Positions 32,302-44,210 of a stretch of DNA of 60,000 nucleotides are shown here, piece after piece. Positions within the stretch are counted from its first letter, which is position 1; every line of letters starts with the position of its first letter. Where the stretch lies: positions 25,628,272-25,688,271 of the forward strand of contig NC_049980.1 in assembly GCF_000003815.2 (NCBI RefSeq). Reading direction: 5' to 3'. The DNA is from Branchiostoma floridae (lineage: Eukaryota > Chordata > Leptocardii > Amphioxiformes > Branchiostomatidae). Both the position numbers and the translations under genes were made by a program. The notes below the pieces were generated by a model. The model was not told where the DNA came from, did not search any database, and saw only the letters and a list, made by a program, of their open reading frames with translations.

Positions 32302-35300
32302 CTACAGAGATAAAACACACACCACACTGTCACGACAAGGAACAGCAGACATACAAAATATAGCAAAATTTATCTTAAAGAGTCAAATCAAAGTCAAATA
32401 AAAATAATGAATATATAAAAAACAAAAAGTGTCAAAGGTAACAAACAGGGTAAGCAAAGGGAAATGACAAGGTAACAAAGATGCAACATTGAAGTTTTAG
32501 TTATCAAATTACTGTACAGTTTAGGGGCCTAGAAAGAAGACAAAAGAAAAGCAGAAACTGAGATTAAGACTTTTGTACAACATATTCAAACCTTTAATAA
32601 GTAAAGCCAAAAATTCCATCCAGACTTGGGAGCAAACTCTTGTGCAGGCTGACCTGGTCTCAAGCTTATTTGCTGCTTATGTTTGAAGTAAACTTTTTAC
32701 TATAAAACTACTGAGTATAAGTTTCTACACGGTACTTGTGAGTACTGTACTACAAGCATCAATAGTGACTTCACTGCTTTTGCTCTGGCCATGGTGAGTA
32801 TTAGGGCACTAACTTAGGGTGCCAAATGTTATAAGGGTTGAAGAAGAGAAGGGAATGATCATTTCAGGCATCAAAAGTTCTATTTAAAAACAACTCTAGA
32901 ATGGGTCTCTTTCAATCAAGGAATCACTTTGTACAATCCGGTGAGTGCGTTTGAAATTATGATCTCAAACTTTCCCCCAGTCACAATGACAAGAAGAGCA
33001 GTAAGGATTTGTGACTGACCAAACATGACCTGTTCTTCTGTGTGGTAGTACCCGTCAGCCTCTTTCTTCTTCAGCATGGAGCACAGCTGCAAGCCTTCAA
33101 CAATCTGCTCACCAAACCTCTGGTCATTAAACTCCTGAAAAACAACAGGCCATTGTACATTTGACTTTCACAGGCAAATTACAATGAATGTTTCTGTTCT
33201 ATGTTTAGCTAACTACTACTCAGCCATGGCACTTGGAGAGCAAAGAGCAAAGTTTAATTAAAAAACATACCTTTGCCAAATAAACCAGGTTTGTTATGTA
33301 GAATGATGTCTGTAGACAAATGCGTTACTCATTTCATTTTCTTTATAATTAAATGCTTGGAGTTGGTTTATAAAATTTCGGCATTTATTATGCAAATCAG
33401 ATCCCAATTTACAATTAATTGATATCAAATTGTATCAAGCATTACTTAAGCTATCAGCATACCAAAAATCATGATGATCCTTTGATCCATTCTTGACTTA
33501 TTCTCTTTCAAAGTCTTTAAATACACCTCTTACTCTCTTCCCTCTTTCTCAGTTACATATGTGACAACTTTGATGAAAGTACTATAATGGAATGCAGTGG
33601 ATTTATGAACTTTTCCTAATCAATTATGCAAATTAGCTGTTAACTTGCATAATAAGTATCACATTATATAAGTCTTCCTTTAGGCTATCTACATGCTGAA
33701 AATCATGACGATCCGTCAACACGTTAATATTTTCTCATTAATTATGCAAATGAGATCATCATTTGCATGATAAATATGTATTGACATTTCTCTCTTTCTC
33801 AGCTACATATGTGACAAGTTTTAAAGCCCTATCATGGAATGTAGTGAATTTATAAAATATCCTCATTAATTATGCAAATTAGCTGTTGATTTGCATAATT
33901 GTTATCTCATTATGTAGGTCTTCACTTACGCTACCTACATACAAAAAAACATGATGATCCGTCAACATGTTCATATTTTCTCATTAATTATGCAAATGAG
34001 GTCATCATTTGCATAATTGATATCTGTCGACATTTCTCTCCTTCCCAGCTACATATGTGACAAGTTTGAAAGTCCTATCATGGAATGTAGTGGATTTATA
34101 ATTTTTCCTCATTAATTATGCAAATTAGCTGCTGATTTGCATAATTAGTATACCATTATGTAAGTCATCACTCATTCTATCTACATAAAAAAATCATGAC
34201 GATCCGTCAACACTTTGTAGAGTTATTCTCATCCAAAGTTTGAAAGGAAACCGGCGCCTGCAGTTCCAAAAAAGCCGCTAGGGGGCCCAAACTCACAGCA
34301 CTTACTCTCTGCCTCGAGGGCTATCTACCACTCAAAAATCATGATCACAGCATGTCCAGAACACGAGATATCAAAAATTGAGGTTCTGCTGCAGTACCTT
34401 AGCAAGCCGCTAGGTGGCCCATTATCAAACTTGACCTTCGTTTTCCCGACCCCTACCCACCTACCAAATATTATTGGGATCCATCCAAGACTTCTTGAGT
34501 TATGCTGTTAACAGACAGACACACACACAGACTCACAAGCCCAAAACATAACCTTAGCCATTCTGGCAAAGGTAATTATCAGTTGAAGTACTAAGATTCT
34601 ATTAGGATAACCTTGAAGTTTTCGCATGGAACGTTAATACCATAGATACAGATACTGCTATTCCAAAACCAATATGGTTTTGGCACTATTAATATGCATT
34701 GGCATAATACCGGTAGTAAGACTTATACCGAACTTTTGTGTTAGACTAGATTTGTGACACTTTTATATGTATATATCCTGACTTATTGTGACCTGTACTT
34801 AGCTCGGTTGGGCAAAATTGTACAATAAAGGTCTTCATTCATTCATTAAAAATACTGGAACTTAAAGAGATCTACACATGCAACAATAGTTATTTCTGAG
34901 CTGTGCACACTTCAGACATCTAGGTGTCCAATACATCATTTACAAAGCATCGATAACAATGCATTCGAAGACAACAAGGCCAAAAGTTTTCAGTATCTTT
35001 TTCGGGGTAGGCAGCTCGTCGTGGGACGAACACACTGTCACATTCATTGCCAAATTTATAGATCATAATTACACATGCTCACGGCACAAGACGAACATGA
35101 TTCAACAACAATCTTGAATTTCTGTTGGTGACCTACAACTCATGTAAAAGTGTGAAGAACCGTTGCATAATAGCCCGGATCTACGACTGAATGGGCAAAA
35201 TTGAACGTACGCAGCCATTTTCTCGCCATTTTTATATCTACGCTAGCAGTGAAGTGTTACGTCATAGCGGTTGTGACGGACAGGAGTTAAATGAAAATTC

Positions 35301-38300
35301 TTGACAGTATACGTCCGTTTTCTCATGACATTTTGTATGCTCATGCAGGTTTATGTTTTATGCATTTACTGACAGAAAAGGAAGGAACATCAGAGGATGT
35401 ATAAATGTACATAGCGGCAGTTAATTGTGCCGTGTTTCTTCCTACCGGTATTTTTTACCCCCTCCCAACCACGCGCCCGTTCGCCGTGTAATTCCGCGGC
35501 GTGTTACAATTACAATAGTACGCTTTTAGCAGGACAACAGTGGCAGAAAAGTTACACAGAAGAAGTGGCAAGGGTAGGCTATAACAGCAACATGTAACTG
35601 GAGAAAATGATGCGTTGACAATTTGTCAAATCAGTATGGCTAGAGAAATCGTCGTAAACGTACCGGTATTATGATAATAGATGTTACATCACACTAGAAC
35701 AATGAACAATAAGACTGATACAATAAATCCTTCTCTACATGGTAAATAGTGGCAGGTCAATGTTAATTTCACAAACACAGAGCATTAAAGTGGGATAAAA
35801 TGTCCAGTTTGAAATGACCATGGGAAATGACCATGCATGACCAAAAATGTCACTATGTAATTAAGAGATATCAACACATCTTTCCACACTGTGAGTAATT
35901 GGTTACCCATAGACATCAAGAGACATTTCACAGAAAAGCATTTCTTACCAAACAGTGAAGACAAGCTAACACAAAACCCTTCAAATAACTGAGTATCAAC
36001 AGGTTCAAATGTATCATACTGTTGTAAGTTAACAAGATGGAATCAATTCATTAGAATCACTCCATACTGCACCCCACCCTCACCCCACAATAACTCTCAG
36101 ACTACCCTTATGGATTTATACAGACAGGTGTATTTACCAAACGTACCGCCTCTACCATGCCTGGTCCCTGATTAACTTCCATGCTTAGCTGCTGTAAAGC
36201 AGAGCCATAGATAAGGCTGGGTTGGCACCAATTACTGTCACACTTGTTGTCATAAAGTATCTGCTGAGTAAACACAGGACACGGCTATCAAAGGTTCAGA
36301 TGATAGGACATAGTAGGGTGGGAGGGGGTGTTATAATAGGTAAAATACTTGTGTGGGATCCTGAATAAACAGCAGTCACTGCCAGGCTTGTGGGGAAGGT
36401 TGGAGCTGATTTCACTCAACTTTTGAGAGAATGATCGTCTGATAAACTTTACTGTTTTCAGTGTTGAAGGGTTTCTTGTCTTCAAAATAACAGTTGTAAC
36501 TTGTATCTAATTATTCCTTAGGTCATCTTTCCCTCTGACCACGATCGATGCTGATGAGAAACTGTTGATGGACCAAAATTTGATTTGAGCAACCCTTGAT
36601 TTCATGATTGGAGTAATTTTTATGCAATATGAGAAAGTATAATCTAAAAGACAACAAAGTACAAAAAAACTTCCACAACTGTTTTCTTTATGTAAGAAAT
36701 TCGTTTGGCAATCTATATGCATCAGATTTTGCTTGCATAGCCTCTGCAGATATGTGAGGGGGGCATAGCTCTGATAACTATGAGGATTTTAAACTTAGAC
36801 CAGAAAACCCTACAGGGCCAACAAAATTATTGGAATTCACCAAAAATGTTAAACAAAAATACATGCAAACCTAAAGGAAACTGAATCAGGCATCAAGAGA
36901 ACAGCATGTAGCATTATATAGATAAAAAAAACATGAGTACCTACCTCGTACAACTTGGGGTCAATCTTCTTGATGCTTCTCAGTTTTCCAAAGTTGCGGG
37001 ACGTCTTCATGAGGGTGAGGTGCGGCTCGAAGCCCTTGTCCTTCTTTGAACACACCTCCTTCTCCACAAAACAAGTCTGAACAGTTTCTACAAGGAACAA
37101 GATTTGAGAAACAAGTTAAAAGATGAATTCTTACACAAGACGTGTACCACTGTCTGACTTGCAGTACACCCCAAGGCTCTGGGAAGTCACTGACAAGCAG
37201 CCCAAGAACACACCTCCTTCTCTACAAAACAAGTTTGAACAGTTTCTACAAGAAACAAGATTTGAGACACAAGTTAAAAGAGTTGCAAATTCTTCCACCA
37301 GCTCAAAGACCTGTACCAGACCTGCACTACAACCCAAAGCTCTGAGAAGTCACTGACAAGCAGCCCAAGAACACACCTCCTTCTCCACAAAAGAAGTCTG
37401 AAACTGAGTTTCTACAAGGAACAAGATTTAAGAAACAAGTTAAAAGTCTTAGAGTAATTTTTACACAAGCTTAAGACCTGTACCAGACTTGCCGTACACC
37501 CCAAGACTCTGTGAAGTCACTGAGGAGCAGCCCAAGGCTGAGGCTTATACAAACATGTCTTCCGCTGAAGCTAGAGTAAATTTGGACAAGACAAACATGC
37601 CGCTAAATCTGAGACATGGCGAGATAACATAACTGGTGGTCGCCACATTCTTCAATGGTGACTGTTGTTATCTGCTGTGATATAGTCCAGGCTGTCGTAC
37701 CCAAACTATCAAAACAACATGAAGGAATTGGCCCTAGAGGTACAACTGTGTATTTTTAAGTAAACATGACAGACATGTCAATATGGCTATTTTAGCATGC
37801 AGACCAGTATACAACCTAGCACAACATGTTGGTACTAAGGTAAATCATTAGTATAATGAGCTGTATTACAAACGTTTTCTAAGAGAGGAGGAAGACTCTT
37901 TGAGAGCACATACCTCAGGAGGCACTTCTGATCACAGAGCCTTCACAAGATAAACAACAGCCCATTATCTTAACCTTTAGCTCTGCTACCGGCCACCTTC
38001 GTGACCTTTGCTCGGCCAATAAGACTTCAGCACTTCATAACTGTTTGTTTGTTTGTTTGTACCTCTTGACAAACTGATGGAAGAAAGTTCTCTACATGTA
38101 GGTACCATTGGAAATATCATTATGATAGTTTCGTGTATTTTGGAATCATGACAAAAGTTTTTGTGTCTTTTAAGACTCGAGTTTGCTGCCTCCTGAAACA
38201 GGATGCTAGGAAACCAACAATGGTTCCCACATTTTTAAGTTCAAACAAAAGCAGTAATTCCCATATATCTTTCCAAATGCAATCAAACCATCCTGTAATA

Positions 38301-41300
38301 ATATTGCAATGTAAGCTACAGGTGTTCAAACATTTATGCTCAAATGTCAGGTAGTGTGTGCATGAAAGTGTAAATGTCCAATGGCCCAGGCATTGATTCA
38401 AAAGAACTATTTGAATAGGCCACCAAAATCCATCCAAATTGCTCCACGCTCACTGACAAAAAGGAAACAATTCTACCGCTAACATACCAAAACCCACACT
38501 GCCACACATAATGGAAAAGGTGGGATCATTCAATCTTCCACTGTCTTTGGAAAAGAAGTTGAGCCAAATAGCTCAGAATCTATAGCTAGCTTTTAGAGTA
38601 GAGTAGACCCTTGCTTTATTGTTTTCAGCCTTTCATGTTACCTGCAATTAGCCTAAGGGCAAGAATTAGCGATAAACTTACAACTAATTTTGACCCCAGT
38701 AACCAGAACCATTTTATGTTATGATTCCAAGCTACTACATGGCTTATGAAAATTTACAGTCTGAAATTTTGGTACAATGTTGTCCAAGAGTATAACTGAG
38801 TCTTGTATTCTGTTTAATTTGTCCATAATTAATAAACATTGCATTACAAAATTTTGTACATGTATATGTACCATTGAACCTTGCTGGAATGTGTTTACAT
38901 TCAAAATGCCCTTCCCTCCTCCACTCCAGAAACCAAAATGTGCTTACAGAGTTTAAAACATACAGGACCGCAGTAATGGATACTACAGTCACAAGTACCT
39001 GCCAGCTCTCGCAGGGAGGTCAAGTGGTCATTCTCCTGGATCTTGGCGAACACCACGTCGTTACGGAAGGTTCCCAGACCCTGGAACGTCAGCACCAGCC
39101 TGCTCTCTGGACGGAGAAACTTTGGGTTCAGCCTGGCTTTGGCCAACCTCAGGGCCTCTTTTGCTCTGTCACAAGGCAAGACAGGAGAATACTTCAGTCT
39201 AAACCTTAAAACTATGTTTTGGGGAACAACTAATTTACTTAATAACACTTAAGTGATCAGGCATTTTGCTTGCTTCTATTTGCTTGATTATAACATTTAC
39301 CAATACAGTTGCATACCCAACAAGTAGCCTGCAACAATTAGCATTAAAAAGAAAAACTGTTATTGCACACACAAACAGTACCACCTTCAGCTGACTGTTA
39401 TAAACTGGTGTATATATCCGGATGGCTGCAGGTTGGAGTTGGTGTGTCCATTGTCTCTGGGTACTTACTGAGGAGCAGCTGGGGGACCAGTTGAGCGAGG
39501 TCTTTGTTTATGTATCATGCCGGCCCAATGGTACATTGTATTTTATTCAAAAACAGCACTTCAAAATACTCAATAAAAATGTACACCCCAGTTCTGGTCA
39601 GATACAGATAGTTTTTCTAAAATAAAAGCTATGTGTTAATCACACTGCAAAGATTTTACAGTGACAGTTGTTTAACACATAACAGTGTTACTTCTATCAC
39701 TAAATTGTGCAGTGCTAAATGCCTGGAGGGATATGCTAGTAATAACAGTAGAAGCCAGTTAGTTGCACAACAGTTTATCACAGACTTATGTTAACTGCAT
39801 GGAATCCCCAAATCCTATGGTGGTGTGGTGCAGCTGGATAACTTCGCTTTGCTGCACCACCTGGATAATTGCACAAAATATGCAGGCAAATGAGGCGTGC
39901 GATCAAACGGCTTCTCACTGTATTACCTATATTCTCGTCCTACTGAGCACCTCCAGGCATGGAGAGGTTAGGCTGTGTCACTCCACTCATCTCTAATCAG
40001 GTGACACAAAAACCTTAATGACCCACCAGGTGATATAATAACACAATATCAGAAATCCCTCACAGTGTCACATGACACATGCGGGAGTGGGAAATGAAAC
40101 TCTTTCAACTGGTGATTCTTTTCAACTCTAAATATCACAAACACTGCAGTATTCTTTGATACTATTAGCTAGAGATTTACAGAGTAATTACATACGGATG
40201 AGACAGCACCATTGTGCCTGTCCACCTTCCTGTGTGTATGACATTTCTGATAAGAGAACACCTTAACCTGTCCACCTGCCTATGTGTGTGATGTTTCTGA
40301 TAAGAAAACACCTTTATCTGTCCACCTGTTCCTCCCTCAGGTGTGTAATGTGTTAAGGCGAGACTACACCTTTACCTGTCCACCTGCCTATATGTATGTG
40401 ATGTTTCTGACAAGAGAACACCTTTACCTGTCCACCTGCCTATGTGTATTATATTATCGATAAGAGAATACCTTTACCTGTCCACCTGTTCCTCCCTCAG
40501 GTGTGTGACCAGGAGAGTGATGTGCATGTTGATGAGAGGAATCATGGCAGGTAGCAGGTTCTTCTCCTGCTCCAACACTGCCTGCTGCACAGCCTCCAGG
40601 CCTCTGTGGATCTACAATTGTAAAACAGTAAACATGACACTTACTATAATTGTGAGCTCACGGCCACAACTTCACAAAAAGAAGACAGTGTGGGCTTCAG
40701 TGCATGTCTTAATGCCATTTCCAACAGGGTTTTAAGTTATAACAATAATTGAAGTATTTAAAATCTGCTTCCAGAGATGGGAACCGCACCACAGAATAAG
40801 AGACAAAACTAATGTGAGCATGTTGTGTAAGGTAAATACAGCCACACTACATTATAGAAACTTTATTGAAAATTCTTGCCCATGGGCTAACTGCAGATAA
40901 CATGATGAAATGGTAGTGTACAATATTGCAAGAGCATACAATAGTCTAAAGTTAACTCAGAATTTTGGGTTATTGGGTTTGAGTACAGTAAGCTGTTTGA
41001 ACACAAGAAGACAGTAACAAGATTGACAGGATGTGTAGGAAATGTAAAATCTCCTCCTCTCACCTCCTCATTAGATACCCTGATGGCCACAAAGTAGTTG
41101 GGTCTGGGCCTGGATTCCCTTTTCTTCTTCTTGACCTTCCCCTCCTCTCCCCCCTCCTCCTCCACATACTCCTCAGCTTCACCTGTCTTCTCCCGTTTCC
41201 TCTTCCTCTCCCACCACTTGGCTTTCTTCTTCTTTTTCTTCTTCTGTTTGCTGGGCTGTTGGCTTTCCTCCTCCCAAGCAGCTCTCTGCTTTTCTTCTGT

Positions 41301-42732
41301 AAAACATATTAAGAAGTTTTTTAGACCCCGATATGACTATACAACAAATGGCTATCGTTTGAGCCAGGGTAAGCTCTAGATCATTCACCTCAGTTAACCT
41401 AGACTTATGAATTATGGGGTAAGACACTTTTATTCAAACTGTCAAAACCATAAATTTTATCACTAAATACATGAATGTAGACAAATCTGGTATCTCATCA
41501 AAGTCTAAGCTCTCTTTGCTGAAACAGAAAACTTGAAAGTGATGCTTACCATCAAAGAGGTCTGTCAAGTTGAAAGTGCCATCATCTTCTTCTTCTTCAT
41601 GATCAGAGCTTGTCCTGGCAGACTTTTCTGTGTCCTCTATGACATCAGTAGTACGAACATCTGATTCTAAAGGAGGGTCAGCTACCATTTCAACATCTAG
41701 CACTCCCTTTCTGTCTGTTACTACAGAGCTTTGTTCTTCTGCTGCTGTACCAAGAGATGCTTCAGTGCCAAACAAATCAGTTCCCTGTTTAGTTCTGTGT
41801 TCTGATACTTTGGATTCCAACTTGGAGCATGGAGCAGAATTAAGAGATGACCGTCTCTCTTTCTCTGTGTCATTTTTTTCCTTCACATGTGAAGCTTTAG
41901 TGGCAGTTACTTTCCTTCCTTTTGCTGATGTTTGAATGTCCTTTGCAACTGTACCTCTAGAATGCTTTGCACCTTCTCCAGATTTCCTGGCCTTCCCATC
42001 AGCAGCATCTTCTCTGACAGTTTTCCGTTTCCTCCGTCGCTGTGAAACAGCAGTTCTGGAGTTTGCACTGTTGTCAGCCACCTTTGCCTCTTTCACCTGA
42101 GAGCAAGGAACAGTTTCAACACTGCTACTCCCTGAGTTAGAGTCTCTTACCTTGTCCTTGTTTCCTGCAGCTGAGGTTTCTGTTGACAAAATCTGCAGAT
42201 CAATATTAGCCTTTTCTCCTTGCGATGCAGTAATGGTATCTTTCTTCACTTGAGGGAATGCGGACCCTTTCCCCACCTCGTGTACCTTTATCGCTCCAGG
42301 CGGTGCCTTGGTAACAAGACTGACAGTTGTAAGTTTGACATCTGAGGATCTAGAATGAACAGGTACACACTCCTGAGTACTGCTGCTAGCAGTTTTGGTT
42401 TGATCTGCAGATTCTGCAGGACTAAGTTTATCCTTACTAACAAGTTTGCCTGACACTTTGGGGGACTTATGTAACTTTCTTGCTGTGAAGGAGGAAGGAA
42501 GTTTTGCTGTTGGAGGCTTAAATGATGCAGCAGTCTCACTTGAACTTGATGTTTGTTCATCTCTAGTTGCATGACTTCTTGAATGCTTTGGTGCTACAGA
42601 AACTCTAGAAAATTCTGCGGATTTTGAGGTTTGAAGTATGCTGGATTTTGAACCAGCCTTGCTGTTACTTTGAGTCTTTTGTTGACTTGAGGTATGTGTA
42701 CATGGCTTTGCTCCATTGCCTGAGTCAGACAT
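31664..42732 (-). CDS. AKAP7: AKAP7-like A-kinase anchoring protein with 2H phosphoesterase domain
   Basis: Exons (minus): 42732-41550, 41296-41064, 40611-40478, 39165-38999, 37087-36945, 33134-33020, 32301-31664; total 2613 nt, 870 residues plus stop. Residues 1-394 are Ser/Lys-rich low complexity ending in an acidic EEEEDDG run. About 395-455 is Lys/Glu-rich with runs resembling nuclear localisation signals. From about 456 the AKAP7 2H domain begins (RPNYFVAIRVSNEE), with HIT at 502-504 and HLT at 595-597, the two catalytic HxT motifs, and LTFQGLGTF between them. The last exon carries four helix repeats (see separate entry). In vertebrates AKAP7 anchors PKA and its 2H domain binds AMP-like ligands; related 2H enzymes cleave 2',5'-oligoadenylate. 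Both motifs are intact, so catalysis is possible. The N-terminus is much longer than in vertebrate forms. Start chosen because an acceptor (TCTTCAG) lies one base before the ATG. Confidence 0.9.
33370..34215. repeat. Degenerate ~248-bp tandem repeat rich in ATGCAAAT
   Basis: Landmark CTACATATGTGACAA recurs near 33551 (as GTTACATATGTGACAA), 33801 and 34047, giving units of 250 and 246 bp, with a more diverged partial copy before. Each unit contains two AATTATGCAAAT blocks plus inverted TTTGCATAAT copies. It sits in the 3.8-kb intron of the AKAP7-like gene. Confidence 0.85.
34216..34575. mobile_element. Dispersed repeat fragment adjoining the 248-bp array
   Basis: Two related blocks with AGCCGCTAGGGGGCCC and AGCCGCTAGGTGGCCC, then CCATCCAAGACTTCTTGAGT, ACAGACAGACACACAC and an end ATAACCTTAGCC...GGTAAT. 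A diverged copy of the latter half lies at 43.63-43.74 kb (CCATCCAGACATTCTTATC ... CATAACCTTCTTG). No coding capacity is seen. Confidence 0.6.
34740..34848 (+). mobile_element. 3' end of a non-LTR retrotransposon-like element
   Basis: A segment ending ACAATAAAGGTCTTCATTC-ATTCATT has a poly(A)-signal-like AATAAA followed by a short tandem tail (ATTC)n, as at the 3' ends of CR1/L2-type LINEs. No RT sequence precedes it, so it would be a very short 5'-truncated copy or a non-autonomous derivative. Confidence 0.45.
34980..35600. promoter_or_regulatory. CpG-containing segment, possible internal promoter of the AKAP7-like gene
   Basis: In contrast to its AT-rich surroundings this intronic stretch has frequent CG, a TTACGTCA CRE-like site near 35260, two AAAATGGC (YY1-like) sites on the minus strand near 35215 and 35227, and a short open ATG segment. 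No transcript evidence is visible. Confidence 0.25.
37048..37535. repeat. Three ~160-bp tandem copies including the 3' splice site and start of a 2H exon
   Basis: The block beginning GAACACACCTCCTTCTC starts at 37048 (true exon 37087-36945), 37206 and 37369, spacing 158 and 163 bp. Each copy spans about 40 nt of exon, the acceptor and about 110 nt of intron. Copy 2 keeps an intact acceptor (TTTCTTGTAG), but its reading frame runs into a stop soon after the copied exon part. Confidence 0.88.
40208..40500. repeat. ~50-bp minisatellite made of copies of an exon/intron junction
   Basis: The minus-strand core GGTGGACAG|GTAAAGG occurs at the real donor (exon end 40478) and again with its edge near 40427, 40375, 40317, 40267 and 40217: spacing 50, 52, 58, 50, 50. 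The copy at 40317 extends about 27 nt into exon sequence and has GATAAAGG instead of the GT donor. Confidence 0.88.
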
Positions 42733-43870
42733 CCTGAAGATATCAAGTTTCACAGCTCTAAGAACAGTTTGGTAGCGACACTTAAGAGAGAGAATCACAA
42801 GGCCTCTGCTGTAGGTCATGAGTATAATACTGCTAACATGATCAATATTTGGTTGCAATTTGGATTTCTACGATTTCTATGATGCCAAGGACGGGTGTTC
42901 AATGCAGATTTCCATCTCAAAAATGTCCATCTGATTCTGCAGTTGATATCAACATATGGCCACTGGCAAGCTGGTTGCTGTCACCTGGAGAAAGTCTGTG
43001 ACATCCCAAGGGTTGTTGTAAATTCCTGTGTTGGAAAAAAGTAGAAAATTTACTGTGCTATAACTATAATATAATATATTGGGTGTATATTTGCAGCCAG
43101 TTAGGTACCCAATGTGTTGAGTAATGAGGCTAATTAATGTGGTTGAGGTGCCTCCCGGAAGATGGTTTTGTGGTTCTTCATTAGGCTACAACATCTGGTC
43201 GTCCTTGGTTGGTCCAGGACGTTATATAAGATATAATGTCCCTGGTTGGTCTCCTATCCAATAACTGACTGGACTTGGGGCATTCAGCTCAACTTCTGAG
43301 ATCGAGGGATCAGGTGTATCCAACGGGCCACACGGCCGTAGTTCTGCATGACTTTTAACGTTATTCTTATTTCCACGAATAGCACCAAATCATGTCCATC
43401 ATCTCTTGACATATCAACATACCAAAAGCATGATGACCAATTAAAGTTGATGCATCAACTTTAATAACTACTTGATCTCAAACAAAATTGGTCCCTACAG
43501 GTTTAAACAACTGCTTGGGGACCAAAACCTCTTAAACACTAGGGGACGAAAAACTCTCGACCCTATGACTATAGTATGAGCTGTGTATCATCACAAGATA
43601 TTAATTAAAACCTATCAAGTTACCAACACACCAAATATGAAAACAATCCATCCAGACATTCTTATCAAAATAAAAAGTCACATAGACAGATTCACACAGA
43701 AACGCTCCCTAACATAACCTTCTTGCAAACCTCCAAAATCTACCAATTCATATGAAGACCAATCCAAGGCCTTGGGTTAAACCCAAACAAATATTATTAG
43801 ACCGCCCCTCCCCCAAATTATGCCTATTTCTGGGTTAATCTCACTTTTACCGTATCATATCAACGCTTAC

Positions 43871-44090
43871 CTTGCAAAAAGAAAGCTGAGGGCAAAGATT
43901 CGACTTCAGAGATGTGTCTAGGCAGCCAGTAACAGTTACAATCTGTCTAAGATGTATTGTTGTTTTGTTCAGCCCTTTTTTGTACCCTCATTCCGCCATG
44001 ACCCCACGAGCTCTGAAGTGTTTTGATGATGCCATATGTGGACTTCATAAGGAAGTCGCATGGTGGCGCTACTGCTCCATGTAATTTTTT
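43871..44090 (-). other. Probable non-coding first exon and promoter of the AKAP7-like gene
   Basis: A strong donor (GCAAG|GTAAGC) ends this exon at 43871; it would join the acceptor at 42734 one base before the ATG. The upstream edge is uncertain. Inside lies a four-codon upstream ORF (ATG GCG GAA TGA, 43999-43988) in a good start context (G at -3 and +4), which could lower translation. An ETS-like GGAAGT lies near 44050. Confidence 0.4.
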
Positions 44091-44210
44091 TTGCGAGCTC
44101 GACCTTTGACCTCCTACAGGTACGAGACAATCTGGGTGGTGAGCAGTCGAACCGCAGGTCACCGTAGAACGCGTTATTCTCTGAAATACGGCTTACGCCG
44201 GGTCACGGAC

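Noticed and set aside
35230-35238. ATATAAAAA as a TATA box for the short AKAP7 isoform
   Set aside because: It ends right at the candidate ATG, so transcription would start downstream of that ATG.
41630-41935. Plus-strand 101-codon ORF over the AKAP7-like N-terminus
   Set aside because: Shadow of the real minus-strand exon 42732-41550.
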